Shown: in pieces, positions 6,795-14,744 of the stretch
How positions within the stretch are numbered: the stretch's first letter is position 1
Layout: the number at the start of each line of letters is the position of its first letter
NCBI GenBank assembly: GCA_026710565.1
Contig: JAPOQV010000149.1
Coordinates: forward strand, 1-21,091
Length of the DNA stretch: 21,091 nt
DNA from: Spirochaetaceae bacterium
GTDB lineage: Bacteria > Spirochaetota > Spirochaetia > SZUA-6 > Bin103
Direction of reading: 5' to 3'
Notes under the pieces: model-generated
What the model saw: only the letters and a program-made list of their open reading frames with translations
What the model was told of the DNA's origin: nothing
The model's database searches: none
Program-made: the position numbers and the translations under genes

Positions 6795-9683
6795 ATGGCC
6801 GATAGAGACCAGGAGAGACACTACAAGCCGGCCGGGCTGAATCGCTGGTTCGCGATCAGCTCCATCCTGTTGCTGGCCGCGGTCGTCGGCGTCTTCCTGG
6901 AGGACTACAGCCGCGAATGGAAGCGTTACCAGCGCGAGTTCCGGGGCATCGACCGGCAGATCACGCGCGGCGCCTACGACACGGAGCTCGCGCGGCTGGA
7001 GGGCGAGTCGCAGTACCAGCAGGCGGTCGCCTCGGTGGACGCCGCACGGGCGCGGCAGGACGAGCTGCAGGGAGACATCCGCACCGCCGAGCGCGATGTG
7101 CGACGGGCCGATACCGAGTTCCAGGGGATCGACCAGCGCTACCTCACGGACAAGGCCCGCTACGAAGAGGCGCTGTACAAGTTCGAGCAGGCGCAGGCGG
7201 GGGTGGGCGGCAACGTGGACCGCGAGCGCGCTCGCAAGGAGCGGTTGCTCGCGCAGTACCAGCAATCGAGCGTCGAGCACGAGCAGGCGACGCTGAAGCT
7301 GGAGGACGTGCAGATGCAGCTCGCGTCCTACCGGGAGGACCTGCGTCAGGCCGAGCGCGCCGTCACCGGCCTGCAGCGCGACGCCGACCTCCTGCTCGGC
7401 AAGCTCGCGCGCATCGACCCGCAGGCGATGGACTTCTGGAACCGGCTTGGCGCCGGCGTCCGCGACCTGCCGATCATCGACTTGGCGCAGCCGTCGCTGA
7501 AGATCCAGCAGGTGGTGCTGAGCGACATCCGGGAGGACCTCAACTTCGAGATGGTGCCGCGCGTGGACCGCTGCATAACCTGTCACCAGGGCGTATCGCG
7601 CGAGGACCTGGCGGAGGCCCCCAATCCCCACCGAACCCACCCGAGCCTCGACCTGTTCCTGGCCAGCGACTCCCCGCATCCGCTGGAGGAGTTCGGCTGC
7701 ACGAGCTGTCACGGCGGGCGCGGCCGCGCCACCGACTTCTACGGCAGCGTGCACACCCCGGACGGCACCGATCAGCGCGCGATGTGGGTCTCCGACCTTG
7801 GCTGGCGGGAGTTCCACCTGTGGGAGGAGCCCATGCATCCCGCGCGCTACGCGGAGGCGGGCTGCTTCCAGTGCCACGCCGGCCAGACCACGGTGAAGGG
7901 CGCGGAGAAGCTCAGCTTCGGGCTGTCGCTGGTCGAGCGCGCCGGCTGCTACGGCTGTCATGAGATCGACTCCTACGAGGGACTGAGCGCGCGCGGCCCG
8001 TCGCTGGCGCGCGTCAAGGACAAGCTGACCCCGGACTGGGCGTTCCGCTGGATCCAGGATCCCAAGGCGTTCCGCGCCAACGCGTGGATGCCGGCTTTCT
8101 TCGGCCAGCCCAACAACAGCACGCCGGAGCTGACCGCGCGCACCGAGCAGGAAATCCACGCCATGGTCACCTACCTGTGGGACCGTGCAGACGGCTACGA
8201 GATGGAGCCGCTGCCGGCCGGCGGCGACGCGGTGCGCGGCGAGGAGCTGGTCGCATCGGTCGGCTGCATGGCCTGCCACCAGCTCCCGGACAGCCAGGAG
8301 CCGGCCGCCGATCCCGATGCGCTGCGGCGTCAGTTCGGACCCAACTTCGCCGGCATCGGCTCCAAGACCACGCCGCGGTGGATCTACAACTGGCTGCGCG
8401 ATCCCGAGAGCTACCACGCGGAGACGCGCATGCCCGACATGCGCCTGACCGAGCAGGAAGCGGCCGACATCACCGCCTACCTGGTCACCTTCCGCAACGA
8501 CGCGTACGGGCCGCCGCCCGCGATGAACGAGGAACTGGTCGGCGAGATCGTGGTCGGTCTCCTGGGCAAGACCGCGCCGCCCAGCGTGGCCCGCGATCAG
8601 GCGGCCGCCATGGACATCGGCGAAAAGCTCAACTACGCCGGCGAGCGGCTGATCCGCCAGTACGGCTGCTTCGGCTGCCATGAGATCCCCGGGTTCGAGA
8701 CGGCCAAGCCGATCGGCACCGAGCTGACGGCGATCGGCCACAAGCCCCTGCACCAGTTCGACTTCGGCTTCCTGCACATCGAGCACACCCGCTACGGGTG
8801 GTGGACGCAGAAGATGAAGGACCCCCGCTCCTTCGACGAGCACAAGGAGCTGGAGCCGGACCTGCTGCTGCGCATGCCGAACTACGGCTTCACCGACCAG
8901 CAGGTGGAGGCGGTGGTGACCGTGCTCGCCGGCTTCGTCGAACCGGATGAGGACCTGACCAAGATCGTGCCGCGCACGCCGGAGAACCTGGCGGTCGAGC
9001 GCGGGCAGCAGCTCGTGCGCACCAACAATTGCCAGGCGTGCCACATCATCGAGGGCGAAGGGGGCTCGATCGCGCCCACCGTCACCGACTGGCTGGTGCG
9101 GTTCCGCAACCAGGGAGCCGCGGCGGCGGAGGCGGCCACCGTCGGCTTCGTGCCGCCCAACCTGGTCGGCGAGGGCGCCAAGGTGCAGACCGACTGGCTG
9201 TTCGAGTTCCTGCACCAGCCGTCGGAGATCCGCCCGTGGCTGGCGGCGCGCATGCCCACCTTCGGCTTCAGCGCGAGCGAGATCAACGACCTGGCGCGCT
9301 ACTTCAGCGCCCTCGACGGGGAGGAGTTCCCGTTCGTGGAGCGGGTGGAGCCGGCGCTCACCGCGGAGGAGTTGGCGGCGGCGGAGAAGCTGTGGTCCAC
9401 CGACTACTTCAACTGCACCACCTGCCACATCGAGGCGGGCCGCACGCCGGCGGGCACCCCGGACCGCTGGGCGCCGGACTTCGCGCTGGCCGCGGAACGG
9501 CTCAAGCCGCAATGGATCATCGACTGGATCGCCGATCCGCAGACGCTGCTGCCCGGCACCAGGATGCCGACCTTCTATCCGCAGGCCACGCCTCGCGACA
9601 TCCTGGGCGGCGACGCCGATCATCAGATCCGGGTGCTGCGCGACTACATCCTGACCATCGGCCTGGCTGCCGCAGACAACTAA
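6795..9683 (+). CDS. Eight-heme membrane-anchored cytochrome c with long coiled coil
   Basis: The protein has 962 residues. A membrane helix lies near residues 17-36 (WFAISSILLLAAVVGVFLED). Residues about 38-215 are Glu/Arg/Gln-rich with heptad-like pattern (QAERAVTGLQRDADLL), predicting a coiled coil. Eight CxxCH heme sites follow: CITCH 260, CTSCH 302, CFQCH 357, CYGCH 385, CMACH 491, CFGCH 625, CQACH 746 and CTTCH 874. Repeated class-I-like modules with RMP or WMP methionine motifs (e.g. 'TRMPDMRL', 'ARMPTFGF') recur between them, so several hemes may be His/Met. Ordinary bc complexes carry a single-heme c1 or f. This gene directly follows Rieske, b6 and subunit IV, so it is the likely c-type electron acceptor of that complex. 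ATG at 6795 is preferred over the TTG six bases upstream. Confidence 0.92.
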   Translation: MADRDQERHYKPAGLNRWFAISSILLLAAVVGVFLEDYSREWKRYQREFRGIDRQITRGAYDTELARLEGESQYQQAVASVDAARARQDELQGDIRTAERDVRRADTEFQGIDQRYLTDKARYEEALYKFEQAQAGVGGNVDRERARKERLLAQYQQSSVEHEQATLKLEDVQMQLASYREDLRQAERAVTGLQRDADLLLGKLARIDPQAMDFWNRLGAGVRDLPIIDLAQPSLKIQQVVLSDIREDLNFEMVPRVDRCITCHQGVSREDLAEAPNPHRTHPSLDLFLASDSPHPLEEFGCTSCHGGRGRATDFYGSVHTPDGTDQRAMWVSDLGWREFHLWEEPMHPARYAEAGCFQCHAGQTTVKGAEKLSFGLSLVERAGCYGCHEIDSYEGLSARGPSLARVKDKLTPDWAFRWIQDPKAFRANAWMPAFFGQPNNSTPELTARTEQEIHAMVTYLWDRADGYEMEPLPAGGDAVRGEELVASVGCMACHQLPDSQEPAADPDALRRQFGPNFAGIGSKTTPRWIYNWLRDPESYHAETRMPDMRLTEQEAADITAYLVTFRNDAYGPPPAMNEELVGEIVVGLLGKTAPPSVARDQAAAMDIGEKLNYAGERLIRQYGCFGCHEIPGFETAKPIGTELTAIGHKPLHQFDFGFLHIEHTRYGWWTQKMKDPRSFDEHKELEPDLLLRMPNYGFTDQQVEAVVTVLAGFVEPDEDLTKIVPRTPENLAVERGQQLVRTNNCQACHIIEGEGGSIAPTVTDWLVRFRNQGAAAAEAATVGFVPPNLVGEGAKVQTDWLFEFLHQPSEIRPWLAARMPTFGFSASEINDLARYFSALDGEEFPFVERVEPALTAEELAAAEKLWSTDYFNCTTCHIEAGRTPAGTPDRWAPDFALAAERLKPQWIIDWIADPQTLLPGTRMPTFYPQATPRDILGGDADHQIRVLRDYILTIGLAAADN

Positions 9684-9699
9684 GGGGACAGGCGGCGCG

Positions 9700-10488
9700 A
9701 TGCTGCTTCGCCTGTCCGCGTCCGTCTTCCTGTCGTTCGGCGGCCTGTACCCGCTGTGGTTGTGGGTCAACCGGCGCGACGGGATCGACCACGGCTTCAC
9801 CCGCTTCAACCTGGGCTTGGGCGCGGTGGTGCTCGGTCTGGGCGTTGTGCTGGTCACCCTCGTGCCGGGGGGCGGCGTGAGCCGGCCGTGGCTGGCCGTG
9901 GTCTGGCTGGCCGCCGCCATGGCCGCCACCGCGTACGCCTGGCAACGGCGCCCGTTGGCGATCGCCGCGTGCGCGGTGCCGCCCGCCGTCGGCGTCTTCG
10001 TGCTGATCGACGGCCTTGCCGGCACCCCCGCCGCGGCGTCCGGGGGACTGGCGGCCGCGGCCGCGACCACGCTGATCGGCGGGCTGGCGCTGGCGGGGTC
10101 GATGTACACGATGGTGCTCGGCCACCACTACCTGAACGCCGAGAAGATGCCGACCCGCTTCCTGGGCAAGGCGATCGCCGCCTACGCGGCCGTCCTTTCG
10201 GTCCGCCTGGTCTGGGACGCGGTGGTGATCGCCGCCGGTGGGGTGACGATCGGCGGTTTCGAGCGCCCGGTGCTTGACTTCGCGCTGAGCCTGGACGGCT
10301 TGTTCGTCTGGATCGCGCTGTTCTTCGGGACGGTGCTGCCGCTGGTGATCTGCTTCCTTGCAGGGGCGGCGGTACGCGCCAAGTCCACGCAGGCGGCCAC
10401 GGGGCTGCTGTACGTGGCGGTGAGCGCCGCCATCATCGGCGAGGCGAGCTATCGCTTCGACCTGCTGTCCTACGGCCTGGCGCTGTGA
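9700..10488 (+). CDS. Polytopic membrane protein, possible quinone/heme-linked subunit
   Basis: The protein has 262 residues with about eight hydrophobic segments. The most distinctive feature is GSMYTMVLGHHYLN (133-146), where the HH pair lies at the end of a membrane helix; such buried histidines often bind heme or quinone. Length and topology recall small quinone-side membrane subunits, but I cannot name a family. It begins 16 bases after the eight-heme cytochrome, with GGGGAC as a ribosome site, and it ends in a GTGA overlap with the next gene, so it belongs to the same operon and probably the same complex. Confidence 0.7.
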   Translation: MLLRLSASVFLSFGGLYPLWLWVNRRDGIDHGFTRFNLGLGAVVLGLGVVLVTLVPGGGVSRPWLAVVWLAAAMAATAYAWQRRPLAIAACAVPPAVGVFVLIDGLAGTPAAASGGLAAAAATTLIGGLALAGSMYTMVLGHHYLNAEKMPTRFLGKAIAAYAAVLSVRLVWDAVVIAAGGVTIGGFERPVLDFALSLDGLFVWIALFFGTVLPLVICFLAGAAVRAKSTQAATGLLYVAVSAAIIGEASYRFDLLSYGLAL

Positions 10489-10952
10489 GCGGCGAGGAGC
10501 GCGCAGGCGAGCTGGCGCTGTCGTGGAGCTGCGCAGCCTGCGGCGAGGCGAACGCGTCGCGGCCGGCCGGCGACGGCGTCGCCTGCGACGCGTGCGGTAC
10601 CGAGGTGCCGCTGGCCGCGCCGCACCGCGAGCTTCGCCAGTGCGCGGTGTGCGGCTCGACGCGACTCTACCGCCAGCGCGACTTCAACCGCTTCCTGGGA
10701 ATCGCCGTGGTGGTGGTGGGCGCGGTGCTGGTGCCGTTCACCTACGGGATCAGCCTGCCGGTGGTGTTCCTGATCGACCTGATCCTGTACCGGCGCGTGG
10801 CGGAGATGGCCGTCTGCTACCTCTGCCGCGCCGAGTACCGGGGCATCGTGGTGCCGAAGCGCATCCTGCCGTTCCGCCACCACCTGGCCGCCGGCTACGA
10901 GAAGCGGCGCGAGCGGTGGCTGGAGCAGGCCGGCCGCTCCGAGCAGGGGTAG
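10485..10952 (+). CDS. Zinc-ribbon membrane protein
   Basis: The start is GTG at 10485, overlapping the preceding stop codon (GTGA). The 155-residue protein carries three paired-cysteine motifs before its membrane segments: CAAC at 16-19, CDAC at 34-37 and CAVC at 53-56. A fourth, CYLC, follows near residue 111. Residues about 70-97 form one or two hydrophobic segments, so the zinc ribbons flank a membrane anchor. The tail is Arg-rich. Such architecture is common in adaptors and membrane quality-control proteins, but no function is assignable. The translational coupling suggests it is part of the respiratory operon. Confidence 0.72.
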   Translation: MSGEERAGELALSWSCAACGEANASRPAGDGVACDACGTEVPLAAPHRELRQCAVCGSTRLYRQRDFNRFLGIAVVVVGAVLVPFTYGISLPVVFLIDLILYRRVAEMAVCYLCRAEYRGIVVPKRILPFRHHLAAGYEKRRERWLEQAGRSEQG

Positions 10953-10958
10953 AGGCCG

Positions 10959-12275
10959 GTGCCTGCTCACCCCAACATCGTCTTCGTCTTCTCCGACCAG
11001 CACCGCGCGCGTACGACAGGCTACGAGGGAGCCGCCGTCGAGACCCCGGCGATGGACCGCCTGGCGGCGGAGGGGGTGGTGTTCGACACGGCGGTCTCCA
11101 GCATTCCCGTCTGTACCCCGTGGCGCGCCGCGATGCTCACCGGCCAGTACCCGCTCACCAACGGGGTGTTTCTCAACGACGTGCGGCTCCCGACCGACCG
11201 GCCCACGTTCGGCACCATCTTCCGCGACGCCGGCTACGACACCGCGTACATCGGCAAGTGGCACCTGGACGGCAACCGCCGGGGGGCATTCACGCCGCCC
11301 GGTCCGCGCCGGCAGGGGTTCGGCTTTTGGGCTGCCGCCAACTGCACCCACGACTACCTGCGGTCCTTCTACTATCGGGACACGCCGGAACGGCTGTGGT
11401 GGGACGGCTACGACGCCGTTGCGCAGACCGACATGGCCGTCGACTACATCGCCTCGCGGCCGGCTGATGTCCCGTTCGCGCTGGTCCTCTCCTGGGGGCC
11501 GCCGCACAACCCGTACCGCGACGTGCCGCGGGAGTACCTGGACCGCTATCCCGCAGCGGACGTCGAGGTTCCGGCGAACTGCCCGGATCCGGTCCGTGAG
11601 GACCTCGCAGGGTACTGCGCCCACGTCAGCGCGCTGGACGAGCAGCTTGCCCGCATTGTCGCCGCGATCGACGCGGCCGGCATGCGCGAGAACACCGTCC
11701 TCATCTACACGTCCGACCACGGCGACATGCTGGGCTCGCAGGGAGTGGACCGCAAACAGCATCCCTGGGACGAGTCGATCCGCGTGCCGTTTCTCCTGCG
11801 CTGCCCGGACCAGGCCGGGCGCGACCGCCACCTCTCGTTTCCGTTCGGCGCGGTGGACATCCTGCCGACGCTGCTCGGCCTGGCCGGAGTGCCGATTCCG
11901 GACTCCGTCGAGGGGCACGACGCATCGCAGGCCATCCGCGGCGAGCCGTTCGTGGAGCCGCAGCTCGCCCTCACCATGTGCATCGCCCCGTTCGCGGAAT
12001 ACGTCGGGCCGCCCTGGCGCGGCGTCCGCTCCGCGCGCTACAGCTATGCGCGCTGGCTGGACGGCGGGGGCATCCTGTATGACACGGCCGCCGATCCCGA
12101 CCAGCTCGACAACCGCTATGGCAGCCCCGCCTGCGCCGCCCTGCAGCGGCACCTGGAGGACGCCATGCAGCAGCTCCTCGCCGTGCGCGGCGACCGGTTC
12201 CTGCCCGCCGCCCACTACGTCGAACGGTATGGATTCACCGTGGATGAGCGCGGAGCCGTCCCTTTCAGTCTGTAA
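10959..12275 (+). CDS. Sulfatase (alkaline phosphatase superfamily)
   Basis: The protein has 438 residues and starts with GTG six bases after the previous stop codon. It hydrolyses sulfate esters if the usual chemistry holds. 'PNIVFVFSDQHR' at residues 5-16 carries the metal-binding Asp13 of the family. C52 lies in VCTPWRAAMLTGQYP, matching the Cys-type C-x-P-x-R formylglycine site, with Trp at the position usually Ser or Ala. GKWHLDG near residue 103 and TSDHGDMLG near residue 251 are the second and third conserved blocks. There is no signal peptide, so it appears cytoplasmic, unlike most secreted polysaccharide sulfatases. Carbohydrate or small-molecule sulfate ester is the likely substrate class; the exact substrate is unknown. 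Confidence 0.93.
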   Translation: MPAHPNIVFVFSDQHRARTTGYEGAAVETPAMDRLAAEGVVFDTAVSSIPVCTPWRAAMLTGQYPLTNGVFLNDVRLPTDRPTFGTIFRDAGYDTAYIGKWHLDGNRRGAFTPPGPRRQGFGFWAAANCTHDYLRSFYYRDTPERLWWDGYDAVAQTDMAVDYIASRPADVPFALVLSWGPPHNPYRDVPREYLDRYPAADVEVPANCPDPVREDLAGYCAHVSALDEQLARIVAAIDAAGMRENTVLIYTSDHGDMLGSQGVDRKQHPWDESIRVPFLLRCPDQAGRDRHLSFPFGAVDILPTLLGLAGVPIPDSVEGHDASQAIRGEPFVEPQLALTMCIAPFAEYVGPPWRGVRSARYSYARWLDGGGILYDTAADPDQLDNRYGSPACAALQRHLEDAMQQLLAVRGDRFLPAAHYVERYGFTVDERGAVPFSL

Positions 12276-12479
12276 AGCGTTGCGAAATCGGAGCGCTGCC
12301 CCAAGTCACACAGGTTTTCAGAACACCGTGGCCCGACCCCGACATTGACGACTATCAGCAGGACATGGTCTGCTATTCCGAACGGCTGTGCGACAGTCGT
12401 CTGGGGCGAACGATCGCGAGGACGGGGCGCCGCAGGCGACGACCTTGCGGCGATGTCGTGTCATGAGCCGAGGCGAACA
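12276..12479. other. Gap between sulfatase and AAA gene, no gene recognised
   Basis: This 204-base gap is less GC-rich than the flanking respiratory genes. I see no coding frame with family resemblance, no tRNA and no terminator hairpin with a T tract. A TTGACG at 12345-12350 could be a -35 element, but no good -10 lies at the right distance. The frame of the AAA gene is open back to 12345, but that N-terminal extension is unlike the family. Confidence 0.6.
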
Positions 12480-13586
12480 ATGTTGGAGCTACTCAAGGTC
12501 CACGGGTTCCGAACTCTGGTCAACACCGAGATCCGGTTCGATCCGCTGACGATCATGATCGGCAAGAATGGCGTCGGGAAGACGACCATTCTGGATAGCC
12601 TGCAACTGCTCGGCAACTTCTCCCGCGGCGGTATCGACCGTGCGTTCGGGCCGCCGCCCTGGTCGCTCAGTTGGCAACGCACGAAAGGGATAGGCTATGT
12701 CCCGGCGGTCAGGTTCGAAGTTCAAGTCAAGACGGAGGATCGCTACAGCTACGTTCTCAGCCTGAGTGAAAAGGCCGGCACGCCGCTGGTCACGGAAGAA
12801 CGGCTGATGCGTCCCGATGACAATCGCATGGTTGCCAGCCTTGGACCCAACAACCAGCCACTATCGGGGACCATCCTGAATCCGGAGAAGCACGCAGGCG
12901 ATCCGGCGATTGAGCACGTTTCCGACGCGCTCAAGTCGGTCGTCAGCTACGAACTGAACCCGGCTCTGATCGAACAGCCCAACGATCCCGAGCACGACTA
13001 CATCTCCAGAGAAGGATTCGGCATCGCCGGGGTCCTGGCACACATGAAGGACTCCGATCGAGAGTCCTTCTTCCACCTGGAGGCACGCCTTCGACGGTTC
13101 CGCCCGGAGACGGACAGTATCGAGATCTGGTCGTCGGCCGGCAAGGTCGTGTGGGGTCTCCGCGACAAGGGGCAGGACTACCCGTTTCCGGCGGTGCACC
13201 TCTCCTGGGGGGATCGGCAGCTCATGGGCTTGCTGTGCGTATTGTACCTGACCGCGCCTGGAGCGACGATCGCCATCGAGGAGATAGATCGAGGATTCGA
13301 CCCTGCGCGCTACACGGAAGTCATCGCAGTGCTTTCCGAAGCAGCCTACGACGGTCTCGATGGTCGCGAACGGATACAAATCGTCGTCACTACACACAGC
13401 CCATCGTTCTTGAACCGCCTCGATGATCGACTCGGCGAAATCCGCTTGGTTACCCGTGTGGCGCAAGGCGGCACGATCGTCAAGCCCCTGCTCGACGTCA
13501 CCCGAGAATTGATGGGGACCGATGCACCCGACTCCTCGGCTGGTGAACTCTGGGAGTCCGGGCTACTGGAAGATCTCATCGCATAG
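12480..13586 (+). CDS. AAA_15/AAA_21 (OLD/RecF-like) ATPase
   Basis: The start ATG at 12480 is preceded by GAGGCG six bases earlier and gives 368 residues. The N-terminus, MLELLKVHGFRTLVNTEIRF, is typical of ABC-type ATPases of the RecF/OLD group. Walker A is GKNGVGKTT (28-36). A signature-like SWGDRQLMGL lies at 242-251. Walker B is IAIEEID (264-270), and TTHSP (304-308) matches the switch histidine. The ending GELWESGLLEDL (355-366) is frequent in this group. These ATPases act as DNA- or protein-sensing engines in OLD, Gabija and PARIS defence systems. Two bases separate it from a TOPRIM-like gene. Codon use includes more AT-ending codons than the respiratory genes, which suggests transfer. 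Confidence 0.88.
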   Translation: MLELLKVHGFRTLVNTEIRFDPLTIMIGKNGVGKTTILDSLQLLGNFSRGGIDRAFGPPPWSLSWQRTKGIGYVPAVRFEVQVKTEDRYSYVLSLSEKAGTPLVTEERLMRPDDNRMVASLGPNNQPLSGTILNPEKHAGDPAIEHVSDALKSVVSYELNPALIEQPNDPEHDYISREGFGIAGVLAHMKDSDRESFFHLEARLRRFRPETDSIEIWSSAGKVVWGLRDKGQDYPFPAVHLSWGDRQLMGLLCVLYLTAPGATIAIEEIDRGFDPARYTEVIAVLSEAAYDGLDGRERIQIVVTTHSPSFLNRLDDRLGEIRLVTRVAQGGTIVKPLLDVTRELMGTDAPDSSAGELWESGLLEDLIA

Positions 13587-13588
13587 CC

Positions 13589-14128
13589 GTGCGCATTCTC
13601 CTGGCCACGGAGGGCGGTAGCGACGAAGTCGTTGCACACCGCTTGATCGAACGCTACCTCGGTAATAACGTGACTATTCAGCGCAAGGGCATACCGGGTC
13701 GTGGCGTGGATGTCATACGAAGAGTGGCTTCCGATTGCACGCGAGCGGCGTATTTCGGACACTTCGACGTTCTGGTCGTACACTTCGACATGGACGATAC
13801 GTTGCCGGCCGACTTTACCGACGCAGCCCAGAGCAGTCGTTGGAACGAAATCAGACCACAGATGACGACTACGCTGGCCAGCCTTCCCGAAGCACATCGA
13901 ACCTCAGAATTGAAGATGGCACTGATGACGCCGAGTCAGGCGACAGACGCTTGGCTTTCCTGGGGCCGCGAGGACGAGTCAGGTCGGAACTGGGAACACA
14001 GAAACCGGCACGACCTGAAGCAGAAGCTGTTTGGCAATCCTCCACGCGGGATGGTAGCAAAGGCAGAGGCTCTCGCGACGGAGCTCATCGCCCAGATGGA
14101 AGCGAACGATGATGTGATTGGCCAATGA
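13589..14128 (+). CDS. TOPRIM-like / DUF4276-type partner protein of the AAA ATPase
   Basis: The protein has 179 residues and begins with GTG two bases after the ATPase stop codon. The N-terminal MRILLATEGGSDEVV carries E8 in the position of the TOPRIM glutamate, and VVHFDMDDT (63-71) provides a D67-x-D69 pair like the TOPRIM DxD. The fold would be compact with no obvious additional domain, shorter than PARIS AriB (DUF4435). It could be a metal-dependent nuclease activated by the ATPase, a common arrangement in defence. A catalytic role is inference because the assignment rests on two short motifs. Coding frame is closely linked and codon use matches the ATPase. Confidence 0.7.
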   Translation: MRILLATEGGSDEVVAHRLIERYLGNNVTIQRKGIPGRGVDVIRRVASDCTRAAYFGHFDVLVVHFDMDDTLPADFTDAAQSSRWNEIRPQMTTTLASLPEAHRTSELKMALMTPSQATDAWLSWGREDESGRNWEHRNRHDLKQKLFGNPPRGMVAKAEALATELIAQMEANDDVIGQ

Positions 14129-14204
14129 CGCTGCGATGGTTCGTAGACGAACTGACCGCATGAGGCACTGACAGTCGACGGCGTCACGCAAACCTCCGCG
14201 ACCG

Positions 14205-14247
14205 GGACGTCGGGGTTCTGTGCGAACTGCCGGGATCCGGTCCGTGA
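14205..14247 (+). pseudogene. Fragment homologous to the sulfatase gene
   Basis: Bases 14222-14247 match 11574-11599, inside the intact sulfatase, at 25 of 26 positions on the same strand. The match extends back to 14205 (versus 11558) with a one-base insertion and a few substitutions. In the sulfatase frame the fragment reads ANCRDPVRE, where the intact gene reads ANCPDPVRE. Weaker similarity may continue to about 14275 (GTCAGCACGCTGG against GTCAGCGCGCTGG). The extent is too large for chance. The indel and the absence of the rest make this a decayed piece of a second sulfatase gene or a partial duplication. The 124-base gap that holds it (14129-14252) shows no other gene. Confidence 0.65.
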
Positions 14248-14252
14248 AGGCA

Positions 14253-14744
14253 TCACTCGCGGGATTCGGTCAGCACGCTGGCGACGAGTCGGGGGGCAAG
14301 GCGGTATCCGCATGTCGAGAGCTCCTTGAGGACGGGGCCCACGGCCGCAAGCGCTCCCTCGGACTTGGCTGCGATGAGGACGCCCGCCACTCCGACGACC
14401 GGGATGCCGCGCCGACGCGCGATACGTCGACCTTTCGCGTCGTCGATGAGAAGAAACCGGGGCGCCCGCTGCTCGGCGAGGGCGATCGCTTCTGCCTCGC
14501 CTGGATCCAGAACCCGCGCCAGCTCCACGACCACGTTCGGATCGGTTGGCGATTGCACCACGATTCGCTTCGCTTTCAGCTCGGCAGCGAGCGCGACCGC
14601 GCCCGGCTGTCCGGACTCGATGGCGAGCTCAGCCTGAACTGCGGGCGGGACCGCCACGCGTGTGTAGAGACGTGTCAGAAGATCGAGTCGCTCGACGCGC
14701 GCAAGCGCGATGAGCGGGCCCGTGTCGGCGACGATCATCGTCAC
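14253..14744 (-). CDS. DUF3368 / PIN-like toxin
   Basis: The leftward gene encodes 163 residues from GTG at 14744, or 161 from ATG at 14738. 'VADTGPLIALAR' (5-16) gives Asp7 in the first PIN strand. E39 (AVQAELA), E83 in DPGEAEAIAL and D101-D102 in LLIDDAKGRR supply the other acidic positions of a PIN ribonuclease site. 'RIARRRGIPVVGVAGVLIAAKSEG' is characteristic of DUF3368. Such proteins cleave RNA and are neutralised by a UPF0175-type antitoxin. The antitoxin lies immediately upstream with a GTGA overlap. All catalytic acidic residues seem retained, so the toxin may be active. Confidence 0.87.
   Translation of the reverse strand: MTMIVADTGPLIALARVERLDLLTRLYTRVAVPPAVQAELAIESGQPGAVALAAELKAKRIVVQSPTDPNVVVELARVLDPGEAEAIALAEQRAPRFLLIDDAKGRRIARRRGIPVVGVAGVLIAAKSEGALAAVGPVLKELSTCGYRLAPRLVASVLTESRE

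Noticed and set aside
6732..10109. Leftward open frame of over 1,100 codons opposite the multiheme cytochrome
   Set aside because: The plus strand has eight heme sites and a membrane anchor; the antisense frame has only low-complexity Arg/Leu/Val residues. Length is a high-GC artefact.
11574..14247. Same-direction 26-base near-repeat as attachment sites of a mobile element
   Set aside because: No integrase or transposase is present, and the left copy is internal to an intact sulfatase gene, so a gene fragment explains it better.
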